Both the position numbers and the translations under genes were made by a program. Shown here one piece after another: positions 34,819 to 43,267 of a DNA stretch of 64,000 nucleotides (the stretch's first letter is position 1; each line of letters starts with the position of its first letter). Source of the DNA: Myxococcota bacterium. GTDB taxonomy: Bacteria; Myxococcota_A; UBA796. The notes beneath the pieces are model-generated. The model made no database searches. It was not told where the DNA came from and saw nothing but the letters and a program-made list of their open reading frames with translations. The stretch lies in contig JAQXDW010000085.1 in the NCBI GenBank assembly GCA_029251165.1, positions 1 to 64,000 on the forward strand, read 5' to 3'.

Positions 34819-35805
34819 ATGAGTGAGCTGAGCATCCACGATATCGAAGCCCGTATCTCTGAAGTTCACCCCGAGATCACCGCCGTTCGGCAAGAGGTGG
34901 GTCGGGTTGTGGTCGGCCAGCAGGTCATGATCGACCGGCTGCTGACCGGACTTCTGTGTGAAGGGCATGTACTTCTGGAGGGCGTGCCGGGTCTCGCCAA
35001 GACCCTGGCGGTCCGATGCCTCGCCTCGGCGATGGCGATGGACTTCCGCCGCATCCAGTTCACCCCGGATCTGCTGCCTGCCGACATCGTGGGAACTGAG
35101 ATCTACAGCCCCCGAGACGGCACCTTCACCACACGTCGCGGGCCGGTGTTCACCAACATCCTGCTCGCAGACGAGATCAACCGGGCGCCGGCCAAGGTTC
35201 AGTCTGCGCTGCTCGAGGCGATGGCTGAGCGGCAGGTCACCCTCGGCGACGACACCTGGAAGCTGCCCCGGCCGTTCCTTGTCCTCGCCACCCAGAATCC
35301 CCTGGAGCAAGAAGGCACCTACCCGCTGCCGGAGGCTCAGGCCGACCGGTTCATGCTCAAGGTCAAGGTCGGCTATCCGACGAAAGCCGAGGAGCGGGAG
35401 ATCCTGCTCCGCTCCACTCAGCCGGTCCCCGATATCCACGCGGTGTTCACCCCCGAGCTGCTCGCGAAGAGCCGCGAGGTGATGGCGCTGCTGCGCATGG
35501 AGCCAGTGATCGCCGACTACATCGTCGAGGTCATCCACGCGACCCGCTCCCCAGAGGATGCGGGTCTCGACCTCGCTCGGTTCGTCGAGTTTGGCGCCAG
35601 CCCTCGAGCGACCATTGCCCTGGCTGCCACCGCCCGTGCCCACGCCTTCCTGCAGGGCCGCGGCTACGTCACCCCCGACGACGTCAAGGCAATGGGCCCC
35701 GACGTCCTCCGCCACCGCCTCCTGCTCACCTACGAAGCTGAAGCTGAGGGCCTGAGCGTCGATCAGGTCATCGAGCAGGTCTTTCAGAGAGTCAAGACCC
35801 CCTAA
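34819..35805 (+). CDS. MoxR-family AAA+ ATPase
   Basis: 328 residues from the ATG at 34819; an in-frame TTG at 34810 sits closer to a GAGG and is also possible. Walker A is GVPGLAKT, Walker B is LLADEIN, and the sensor region is LATQNPLEQEGTYPLPEAQ, all MoxR hallmarks. MoxR ATPases act as chaperones that activate VWA-domain partners. Here it heads the Bat gene set, six bases before a DUF58 gene, the usual order in Bacteroidetes, spirochetes and delta-proteobacteria. Confidence 0.95.
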   Translation: MSELSIHDIEARISEVHPEITAVRQEVGRVVVGQQVMIDRLLTGLLCEGHVLLEGVPGLAKTLAVRCLASAMAMDFRRIQFTPDLLPADIVGTEIYSPRDGTFTTRRGPVFTNILLADEINRAPAKVQSALLEAMAERQVTLGDDTWKLPRPFLVLATQNPLEQEGTYPLPEAQADRFMLKVKVGYPTKAEEREILLRSTQPVPDIHAVFTPELLAKSREVMALLRMEPVIADYIVEVIHATRSPEDAGLDLARFVEFGASPRATIALAATARAHAFLQGRGYVTPDDVKAMGPDVLRHRLLLTYEAEAEGLSVDQVIEQVFQRVKTP

Positions 35806-35811
35806 GAACCG

Positions 35812-36672
35812 ATGCTCACCCCTGAGGAACTCAAACAGATCCGCCGCCTTCACGTGCAGCTCGCTCGGAGAGTCGACAGCCCGCTGGCTGGCGAGTACCG
35901 CAGCGCGTTTCGAGGGCAGGGCATGGAATTTGAGGAGGTACGCCCGTACCTCCCTGGCGACGACGTTCGGCACATCGACTGGAACGTCACCGCCCGAGCC
36001 AATGCCCCATTCATTAAGACCTTCCGGGAGGAGCGAGAGCTCACCCTGGTCCTGGTCATCGATGTCTCCGGCTCGATGATGTTCGGCAGCGGCGGAAAGG
36101 ATGGCCGCACCGACAAGCGACTCCAGGTTGCCCGGCTGTCTGGTGCCCTGGCGTTCGCGGCGATCCGGAACCGGGACCGGGTCGGCCTGCTGTCGTTCTC
36201 CGATGGTGTCGAGCGGTACCTGCCGCCTCGCAAGAGCCGGGGACATGCCTGGGCGGTCATTCAGGCCGCGTTCGAGGAAGTCGGTGGGAATCAGACTGGA
36301 CTCTCCGAGGCCCTCGACCAGCTCTCCCGGACCCTCAAGCGCCGGGCGGTCATCTGCGTCTTGTCGGACTTCATCGCTCCTGACGGCTACCAGCGTCAGC
36401 TCGGGCTGCTCGGGCGCAGGCACAACCTCAATTGTCTGCTGCTGACCGATCCGCTGGAGGAGCGCCTGCCCCGGGTCGGGCTCATCGAGCTTCAGGACGC
36501 CGAGACCGGGCGTCGTCGGCTGGTGGATGCCTCCGCGGTCCGCCCGGCGATGCCTGCTGCTGAGCGCCTCTCCACCCTGCGGCGCGCCGGAGCCCGAGCG
36601 AGCCTCATCCGCACGGATCGCGATCCCATCGTCGAGCTGCATCGGCACTTCCGGTCTGCGGAGCGCCGATGA
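35812..36672 (+). CDS. DUF58 domain protein (VWA-like)
   Basis: 286 residues. The DUF58 core is clear: GMEFEEVRPYLPGDDVRHIDWNVTAR, followed by the VWA-like strand LVIDVSGSM with an intact DxSxS metal site. There is no signal peptide or membrane helix. It is the usual partner of MoxR. Its stop overlaps the next gene by four bases. Confidence 0.93.
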   Translation: MLTPEELKQIRRLHVQLARRVDSPLAGEYRSAFRGQGMEFEEVRPYLPGDDVRHIDWNVTARANAPFIKTFREERELTLVLVIDVSGSMMFGSGGKDGRTDKRLQVARLSGALAFAAIRNRDRVGLLSFSDGVERYLPPRKSRGHAWAVIQAAFEEVGGNQTGLSEALDQLSRTLKRRAVICVLSDFIAPDGYQRQLGLLGRRHNLNCLLLTDPLEERLPRVGLIELQDAETGRRRLVDASAVRPAMPAAERLSTLRRAGARASLIRTDRDPIVELHRHFRSAERR

Positions 36673-37538
36673 TGTGGCTCTTGATCGGCTGCGGTGCCGA
36701 GGTTCTTCCGCCCCTGTCAGCACCTCCGGTGGATCTGATCGCCGCTGTGGAGGCGGCGAAGGTCGGCGAGGACGAGCCGATCAGCCTCACGCTGTCCCTG
36801 TACGCCGCGCAGGAGTGGACACTCCAGCTCCAGGAGCCCGCTGCCGAGGGACTCACCGTCACGCAGACCGGCACCGAGGGCCCCACCCGCGCCGGAGACC
36901 GGCAGCGCACCCAGCTCACCTACGCCCTCACCGGTCCCGTCGGCAGCTACGTCATCCAGCCCGGCGCCGCGCTCGCCCATGGTCCCAATGATCAAGAGCG
37001 CGAGCTGGTCCCGCCGCCGATCTTTGTCGACATCGGGGTGGATGGGCCGTCGGGCGGAGAGCTGGCTGGGGCGATGGAGCCCCCACCACCGCCGGAGCCC
37101 CCATGGGCGCTGATCGCTGCTGGTGTGCTGGGCGTGGTCGCGCTGCTGGGCGCGGGGGCGTGGTGGCTGCTGCGTCCGAAGCCGGTGCCGCCGCCCGAGC
37201 CGGATGATGTCCGCGCGAAGCGGCTGTGGCAGGAAGCCCGGTCGGCTGAATTGTCGGACCACGACCTCGCCATCACCCTGTCTGGGGTGATGCGGGAGTA
37301 CCTGGAGCGCCGCTACGGCTGGCCCGCGACGTCCCGCTCCTCCGGCGAGATCCTCGACTTCCTCATGCCGCACACTGCCGCAGCGCTGCGCCTGAAGCTG
37401 ACCGCAGTCCTGGAGGCCAATGATCGCCTCAAGTACGCCCGTGAGGGCGGCGGCGGAGCGTTCTTCGATGAGCTGGAGGCTCGCTTCCTCGACATCCTCG
37501 CCGCCACCCGTCCCCCGACGGATGAGGAGGCATCGTGA
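36669..37538 (+). CDS. Bat-operon lipoprotein with one membrane helix (DUF4381-like)
   Basis: 289 residues. The very short N-terminus MMWLLIGCG suggests a lipobox. A beta-rich domain (about 18-118), a Pro-rich linker, one membrane helix (about 145-168) and a cytoplasmic helical domain (RLWQEARSAELSDHDLAITLSGVMREYLERRYG) follow. The helix plus last domain resembles DUF4381-type proteins that sit between DUF58 and BatA in many operons. A lipobox plus an internal helix would place the first domain in the periplasm. Overlaps on both sides indicate coupled translation. Confidence 0.75.
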   Translation: MMWLLIGCGAEVLPPLSAPPVDLIAAVEAAKVGEDEPISLTLSLYAAQEWTLQLQEPAAEGLTVTQTGTEGPTRAGDRQRTQLTYALTGPVGSYVIQPGAALAHGPNDQERELVPPPIFVDIGVDGPSGGELAGAMEPPPPPEPPWALIAAGVLGVVALLGAGAWWLLRPKPVPPPEPDDVRAKRLWQEARSAELSDHDLAITLSGVMREYLERRYGWPATSRSSGEILDFLMPHTAAALRLKLTAVLEANDRLKYAREGGGGAFFDELEARFLDILAATRPPTDEEAS

Positions 37539-38503
37539 TCGAGTGGGCTGCGCCATGGTGGTTCCTTGCCCTTCCGCTTGCCCTGGCTGCGCCGTGGCTC
37601 TCCGGGCGTCCGGCGGTGGCGTTCTCAGCGCTCAGTCTGCTTGCTCCCCGGCGGACCTTCCGGCTGATGATCGCCTGGCTTCCCGCCCTCCTCTCCAGCA
37701 TCGGGCTCGCGCTCTTGGTCGCGGCCCTGGCCCGCCCTCAGCTGGTCGATCGGGAGCGGGTCATCGAGACGGAGGGACTGGACATCTTCCTGGTGCTCGA
37801 CACCTCGGGCTCCATGGACATCGCGGACTACACCTTCAGCGGCTCCCGGGTCAGCCGGCTGTACGTCGCGCGTGAGGTCATCGCCGACTTTGTGGAAGGG
37901 CGACCGGATGATCGGGTCGGCCTCGTGGTGTTTGGCGAGGAGGCCCTCGCGGCGATGCCGCTGACGCTCGACCACAGCGGCATGTCTGCCTACGTTCGGC
38001 AGATCCCCCTTGGCATGGCTGGCCAGCGAGCAACCGTGGTGGGAGATGCCATCGCCATCGCCTCGCAGAACCTCGTGGAGCTGGAGGCGGAGAGCCGGCT
38101 GATGATCCTGGTGACCGACGGCCGCAGCAACGCCGGCCAGATCGATCCGCTGGAGGCCGCCTCTGCTGCGGCCGCGCTGGGCATCCGCATCTACACCATC
38201 GGCATCGGAGCATCTGGGGAGCAGGGCGGACTGTTCGGCATGTTCTCCAGCCGTGGCTCCGATCTCGACGAAGAGTCCCTCAGCCAGATCGCATCGATGA
38301 CCGGCGGACAGTACTTCCGAGCAGAGACCACACGGGCGCTGCGGCAGGTCTACGAGACCATCGATGACCTGGAGAAGACCACCGCAGAGTCCGTGGTCTA
38401 CGTACACACCGAGGAGCGCTTTGCGCCCTGGCTGGTCGGCGGGCTGGTCCTGCTGCTGCTCTCGACGCTGCTGGGCGAGACCTGGCTGAGGAGGCTTCCA
38501 TGA
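37535..38503 (+). CDS. batA: BatA: VWA domain membrane protein
   Basis: 322 residues. Two N-terminal hydrophobic segments (about 6-25 and 45-70) are followed by a VWA domain with MIDAS residues in FLVLDTSGSMD (DxSxS), plus a membrane helix near the C-terminus (WLVGGLVLLLLSTLLG). The layout matches BatA of aerotolerance operons. It overlaps both neighbours by four bases. It probably presents its VWA domain to BatB/BatC and MoxR. Confidence 0.9.
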   Translation: MIEWAAPWWFLALPLALAAPWLSGRPAVAFSALSLLAPRRTFRLMIAWLPALLSSIGLALLVAALARPQLVDRERVIETEGLDIFLVLDTSGSMDIADYTFSGSRVSRLYVAREVIADFVEGRPDDRVGLVVFGEEALAAMPLTLDHSGMSAYVRQIPLGMAGQRATVVGDAIAIASQNLVELEAESRLMILVTDGRSNAGQIDPLEAASAAAALGIRIYTIGIGASGEQGGLFGMFSSRGSDLDEESLSQIASMTGGQYFRAETTRALRQVYETIDDLEKTTAESVVYVHTEERFAPWLVGGLVLLLLSTLLGETWLRRLP

Positions 38504-40272
38504 CCTGGGCCTCCGGAGAGGTGCTGTTCTGGCTGTGGGGGCTGCCCCTCCTGGCGGTGCTGCTGTGGCTGTCGCTGCGTGCGCGGCACCGAGCCATGGC
38601 CCGTCTCGGCGCGCTCCTTTCGGTCCGAAGGAGCATCCACACCGCAAAGATTCACCGCTACCGGGCGGTGCTTCTGGTGGCTGCGGTCGGGCTGTGCGTG
38701 GCGGCCCTGGCGCAGCCCCGGTGGGGATACCGGTGGCAGGAGCAGCGCTCAGAGGGCGTCAGCATGGTGGTTATCCTCGACGTCTCTCGGTCGATGGACG
38801 CTGAGGATGTCTCTCCCAGTCGCATGGAGCGTGCCCGTCGAGAGGTTCGCGACCTCGCGGGAATGATGGCCGGAGACCGGGTGGCGCTGGTGCTCGCAGC
38901 GGGCGGTGCACACCCGCAGATGTTCCTCACCCTCGACTACGACACCTTCGAGCGCATGGCCCGGCAGGCGTCCACCACGACCCTGCGCGCTCAGGGCTCC
39001 GACCTCGGGGCTGCGATCGACAAGGCTGTGGAGCTGCTGTCCGGCAGCGAGGGGGATCGCGCCGTCCTGCTCATCTCTGACGGTGAGGATCAGATCGGCG
39101 AGGCCGAGGCTGCCGCGACCCGTGCTGCGGAGGCTGACATCCGCCTGTTCAGTCTCGGCGTCGGCACACCAGAGGGCGCCCCGATACCGCTGGCCGGCGG
39201 CGGCTTCCAGAAGGATGGCGGAGAGGTCGTCATCACCCGCCTCGACGAGGACACCCTCCGCGACATCGCAGAAGCGGGTGCCGGTGCGTATGTTCGCTCT
39301 GTGGCGGGCGCGAGCGACATCCGCGCGATCTACCTCGACGAGATCCGCGGCAAGATGTCGGGCGCAGAGCAGGGGGTTCGTCGAGAGAAGATCTGGACGG
39401 AGCGGTATCAGTGGTTCCTCGCAGCGGCGTTCTTCCTGCTGCTTGTTGGCCACGCCCTGCGCCCCGGTGCGCTTCGGCTTCGAGGGACGGGACTGGCGCT
39501 GCTCCTGCTGACGCTGCCTGGCGCAGCGCGGGCCGACAGCACCGAGACCGACGCGCTCATCCAGCAGCAGATCAGTCGCCCAGATGACCTCGCCCTCGCC
39601 GAGCGCCTCGGCGCTGCGCTGCTGAAGGAGGGGCGCTTCGATGAGGCCTCCGACGTCCTCGACGGCATCGCCGATCGCAGCCTCGATCCCGAGCAGCGAG
39701 GCCGTGCGCGCTACAACGCTGGGCTGGCTGAGTACGGTGCGGGTCGGCTGACTGCGGCGGTCGAGGACTGGCAGCGGGTGCTCACGGACGCGCCCGAGCA
39801 TGCAGCCGCCAAGCAGAACGCCGAGGCGGTTCAGGCCGAGATCAGCGCACGAATGCAGGAGGAGCCGCCGGAGGACAGTCAGGACGGCGAGTCCCAGGAC
39901 GGCGAGTCCCAGGACGGCGAGTCCCAGGACGGCGAGTCCCAGGACGGCGAGTCTCAGGACGGTGAGTCCCAGGACGGCGAGTCTCAGGACGGCGAGCCGA
40001 GCACCCCGCCCGACTCCGACGGCACCACCGCTCCGGATGATGGGCAAGAGGCTCCAGCTGAAGATACCGGCCAGCCCGCTGAGCCTGCTGAGCCCGCAGC
40101 GGCTGGCGAGCCTGGTGAACCGCAAGACGGTGAGGGGACAGCTGCTCAGGCTGGCGAGGCTGAAGCGGGTGAAGTCTCTGAGGATGCTGCCATGCGTCTG
40201 CTGAACAGCGTAGAAGAGGGAGAGCCTCGGGTGGAGATCACCCCAGAGAGTCGTGGAGGAAAGGACTGGTGA
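38500..40272 (+). CDS. BatB-BatC fusion: VWA domain plus TPR and acidic repeat
   Basis: 590 residues. Residues 1-310 are BatB-like: two N-terminal helices, a VWA domain with DVSRSMDAED, and a helix at about 308-325. A second hydrophobic segment with a signal-like end (LALLLLTLPGAARA, about 330-346) leads into a TPR region (about 350-450), which is BatC-like. Eight SQDGE repeats and a Pro/Ala/Glu-rich stretch follow. In many genomes batB and batC are separate genes; here they form one reading frame with no stop between them. The internal signal-like segment marks the likely fusion point. Confidence 0.88.
   Translation: MTWASGEVLFWLWGLPLLAVLLWLSLRARHRAMARLGALLSVRRSIHTAKIHRYRAVLLVAAVGLCVAALAQPRWGYRWQEQRSEGVSMVVILDVSRSMDAEDVSPSRMERARREVRDLAGMMAGDRVALVLAAGGAHPQMFLTLDYDTFERMARQASTTTLRAQGSDLGAAIDKAVELLSGSEGDRAVLLISDGEDQIGEAEAAATRAAEADIRLFSLGVGTPEGAPIPLAGGGFQKDGGEVVITRLDEDTLRDIAEAGAGAYVRSVAGASDIRAIYLDEIRGKMSGAEQGVRREKIWTERYQWFLAAAFFLLLVGHALRPGALRLRGTGLALLLLTLPGAARADSTETDALIQQQISRPDDLALAERLGAALLKEGRFDEASDVLDGIADRSLDPEQRGRARYNAGLAEYGAGRLTAAVEDWQRVLTDAPEHAAAKQNAEAVQAEISARMQEEPPEDSQDGESQDGESQDGESQDGESQDGESQDGESQDGESQDGEPSTPPDSDGTTAPDDGQEAPAEDTGQPAEPAEPAAAGEPGEPQDGEGTAAQAGEAEAGEVSEDAAMRLLNSVEEGEPRVEITPESRGGKDW
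39877..39996 (+). repeat. 15-base tandem repeat encoding eight SQDGE units
   Basis: Eight head-to-tail 15-base copies read Ser-Gln-Asp-Gly-Glu. The copies are nearly identical at the DNA level (third-base changes only), so the array is recent or homogenised. Copy number could vary between strains without changing the frame. Confidence 0.95.
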
Positions 40273-41873
40273 CGCTGCTCCTGCTCATCGCAGCCGCTCT
40301 GGCCGCAAGCCTGCGCATCGAGGTTCCAGCAACGGAGCTGATGGTCGGGCGGACCATCAGCATCGAGGTCCAGCTCTCCGGTGCTGCGACCAACGACCAG
40401 CCCGTGCTCTCCGTCGATGAGGGGCTCCGGCTTCAGTTCGCCGGGACCAGCCGCTCGGTCTCTCAGGTCAACATGCGGCGGACTGAGGTCCTCCGCTACC
40501 AGTACAGCCTCGTGGCCGTCGCAGAGGGGGAGTGGACTGTCGGACCGGCGAGCCTGGAGGTCGGCGGGCAGGTCCTCGTTGCGCCGCCGGTCACCGTCAC
40601 GGTGGTGCCGCGCGCATCTGGAGAGCAGGCAGCGGATGTCATCGGTACCTACTCAGATCGCAGCCCATATGTCGGTGAGGTCGGGGTGTTTCAGTTTGAG
40701 TATCGTCGACGGGGCCAGGTCTTGGAGGCCCGCTGGACTCCGCCAGCGTTTCCGGGCTTCGCGGAGTCTCGTGAGGCCGAGACCCAGCAGCGGGAGTATG
40801 CGGTGCTCGAAGACGGCGTCCGGGTGAGCGTCCAGGAGGTCTATGTGCCCCTCATTGCCATGCAGCCCGGCCCACAGACCATCGGTCCCGCGCTGCTGAC
40901 GGTTCAGCTCCCGGATCCCGACTCCCGCCGACGCCGACAGTCCATCTTCGGGTTCTCCGGTGGAACCATCCAGGAGACCTACGCCACCCAGCCCATCGAT
41001 GTTGCCATCCGGCCGCTCCCGACAGAGGGGCGTCCAGAGGGGTTCTCGGGGCTGGTCGGAGCCATGAAGCTGTCGGTGCGCGTCTCTGAGGAGCGGATTC
41101 GGATGGGGGAGTCGGTGACCCTGGAGGTCCGGATCGCCAGCACGGGTGCGCTGGCTGGGATGACCCTGCCGATGCCTGAGCAGGACGGCTTCCGTGTCTA
41201 CGACGACGCTGCGGAGTTCTCTGCCAACGTCAGCGAGGGGCGCTACCGGTCTGTCGCGGTGTTCCGGCGGGCGCTGGTTCCGGAGCAGGCCGGGGCGCTG
41301 GTGGTTCCGCCAGTCGAGCTGACGGTCTTCAACCCCGACGAGGAGCGCTACGTCACCCTCCGCTCTGATCCAATCGCCCTCGATGTCCTCGATGGTGAGT
41401 CTGGGATGGGAGAGATCACCAGCTTCTCTGAGGGCGACGGAAGCCGACCGATCGCGGAGCTGTCCGCGGACATCCTCCCGCCGTCAGGCTCGGTTACCGT
41501 CCGTGATCACCGGCTCTACGCGGTGCTTCCATTGCTGCTCAGTGCTCCTGGGGCTGCGCTGCTGGGGCTCGTCGGGCTGTGGGGATACCGGCGCCGGCCG
41601 AGGGAGGCACCGGGGGCCACCCTCACCGAGCAGCTCTCTGCGCTGCCGACAGCACCAACCGCGCGGCTCGCAGCGGTCGAGGACATCTTCCGTCAGGCTG
41701 CTGCCCAGCGCCTCAGCACGGATGCTCCTGGGCTGACCCGTGAGGACGTGGCCGCGCTGGGGGCAGCTGCCGAGGCGCTCTACACCGACCTCTCCCGTGC
41801 ACGGTACGGTGGCGACATTGACGCTGCCCTGGAGGCGCGGGTGCGTCGGTTTGTCGAGGGGGCGGAGGCATGA
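40269..41873 (+). CDS. batD: BatD family membrane protein
   Basis: 534 residues. A signal peptide is followed by a series of Ig-like beta domains, with LRIEVPATELMVGRTISIEVQLSG first. The family's PYVGEVGVFQFEYRRRG stretch lies near residue 134. A membrane helix lies near 420-440 (LLLSAPGAALLGLVGLWGY) with a short cytoplasmic helical domain after it. This is the BatD architecture. It overlaps batB-C and batE by four bases each. Confidence 0.88.
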   Translation: MTLLLLIAAALAASLRIEVPATELMVGRTISIEVQLSGAATNDQPVLSVDEGLRLQFAGTSRSVSQVNMRRTEVLRYQYSLVAVAEGEWTVGPASLEVGGQVLVAPPVTVTVVPRASGEQAADVIGTYSDRSPYVGEVGVFQFEYRRRGQVLEARWTPPAFPGFAESREAETQQREYAVLEDGVRVSVQEVYVPLIAMQPGPQTIGPALLTVQLPDPDSRRRRQSIFGFSGGTIQETYATQPIDVAIRPLPTEGRPEGFSGLVGAMKLSVRVSEERIRMGESVTLEVRIASTGALAGMTLPMPEQDGFRVYDDAAEFSANVSEGRYRSVAVFRRALVPEQAGALVVPPVELTVFNPDEERYVTLRSDPIALDVLDGESGMGEITSFSEGDGSRPIAELSADILPPSGSVTVRDHRLYAVLPLLLSAPGAALLGLVGLWGYRRRPREAPGATLTEQLSALPTAPTARLAAVEDIFRQAAAQRLSTDAPGLTREDVAALGAAAEALYTDLSRARYGGDIDAALEARVRRFVEGAEA

Positions 41874-42577
41874 TGCTGCTGATGCTCTCCACAGCCTTCG
41901 CCCAGCAGGTGGAATTCGATGCCGGGATCACTGCGCTTCGGCAGGGCGACTACCCTGCCGCTGCCGACAGCCTCGCCGCGGCGCTGTCGGCGGGAGGGGT
42001 TGATCCGGCGGTCTATCATGCCCTCGGCAATGCCCTCTACCGCCAGGAGCAGAGCGGCGCGGCCATTGCGGCCTGGCGCCGAGGACTGGTCCTGGATCCC
42101 GGAGACGGTGACCTCGATGCCAACCTCGAGCGCGCTCGGGGCCAGACCACCGATCGGCTCTCACCACCCGAGCCATCCTATGGGCCGTTCTTCTGGCAGG
42201 GCTGGATCTCCCAGCGCGGCAGCGCGGCGCTCTCCAGTCTCGGCTTCACCCTCGCCCTGCTCCTGCTCGGCGCAGGTCGGCGCCGACCTGCGCTCCTCAC
42301 AGCAGCCTTCGGGGGGCTCCTGCTGGCCTCGACCCTGAGTGCCCGAGCGGTTGGAGCCGGCGCCGTGGTGATCAGCGAGGCTGTCTCGGTTCGCAGCGCG
42401 CTGGGACCAGACGGCGTCGAGCTGTTTGTCCTCCACGAGGGGGCAGAGGTCGCCGTCGAGGAGAATACAGAGTCTCACATCCTCATCGTCCTCCCCGATC
42501 TGCGCAAGGGCTGGGTCCCTGCCGCATCGCTCATCTCCACCGATCCGGAAGACCCCTTTCCCCTCGACGCTTTATAG
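41870..42577 (+). CDS. batE: BatE: TPR plus SH3-like domain
   Basis: 235 residues. A signal sequence leads to two TPR units (DAGITALRQGDYPAAADSL..., YHALGNALYRQEQSGAAIAAWRRGL). Two membrane helices lie at about 117-135 and 141-160. An SH3-like end has VRSALGPDGVELFVLHEGAEVAV...GWVPAASL. This matches BatE. It is the last gene of the eight-kilobase moxR-bat operon. Confidence 0.88.
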   Translation: MMLLMLSTAFAQQVEFDAGITALRQGDYPAAADSLAAALSAGGVDPAVYHALGNALYRQEQSGAAIAAWRRGLVLDPGDGDLDANLERARGQTTDRLSPPEPSYGPFFWQGWISQRGSAALSSLGFTLALLLLGAGRRRPALLTAAFGGLLLASTLSARAVGAGAVVISEAVSVRSALGPDGVELFVLHEGAEVAVEENTESHILIVLPDLRKGWVPAASLISTDPEDPFPLDAL

Positions 42578-42627
42578 AGCGGCTCTGGCGCGATACTGGT
42601 GCCGGACTGTGGACAGGAGCATGAGCA

Positions 42628-43122
42628 ATGCACGTACTGATGCTGGCGATTTTGACAGGCTGTTGGGAGAAGAAGGTCAAGAACCTCTCCAACGTCGAGT
42701 TCGATCACTACTACGCGCTGCGGGTCTATATGGACGACGACCAGCGCAAGACCTACCTCAAGATGAAGACCGAGGAAGAGCGGAATGCTTACCTCCAGGA
42801 GCTCGGACTCTGGGAGCGGTTCTACGACTATGAGGATCGCATCCGTGAGCTGATCATTGCCGGAGAGGTCCAGCCTGGCTGGACCAAGGACATGCTCTAC
42901 ATGGCCTGGGGCAGCCCTTTTGATCGCACCCGGCTCGTCGGTCGCAAGGCGGTCCGCTCTGAGATGCTGACCTACCGCTTCGAGGTCCAGGAGGATGGCA
43001 CCGTGCTCCTCTGGGAGCCCGGAAGCAAGACGGAGTACAAGGCGGTCCGGCTGTTCATTCGCGAGGTCATCTTGGATGACGACAACATCATCGAGATCCG
43101 TGAACAGACCGCCTCTTGGTAG
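42628..43122 (+). CDS. Small lipoprotein of unknown function
   Basis: 164 residues with AGGAG eight bases before the ATG. The N-terminus MHVLMLAILTGC is a minimal lipoprotein signal. The mature part is charged and helical (DDQRKTYLKMKTEEERNAYLQELGLWERFYDYEDRI), then has a GWTKDMLYMAWGSP stretch and a beta-rich end. The GxP-type middle resembles small beta-barrel-assembly lipoproteins of the SmpA/OmlA fold, where MxxxxVxxxxGxP is the mark; that is a weak resemblance. Located 50 bases after batE. Confidence 0.6.
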   Translation: MHVLMLAILTGCWEKKVKNLSNVEFDHYYALRVYMDDDQRKTYLKMKTEEERNAYLQELGLWERFYDYEDRIRELIIAGEVQPGWTKDMLYMAWGSPFDRTRLVGRKAVRSEMLTYRFEVQEDGTVLLWEPGSKTEYKAVRLFIREVILDDDNIIEIREQTASW

Positions 43123-43267
43123 TCCTGTTCGCGTTGAGAGAATTCCGAAGACAGGGAGAGTAGGGTTGCAGAAGTCTGTGGCTCGGGTATTCTGACAGAC
43201 TGGTATGGGGTCCTGCATCACGCTACAGAACCTCAGGTGAGACAGACTCGGAAAGCCCGGAGCTTAG

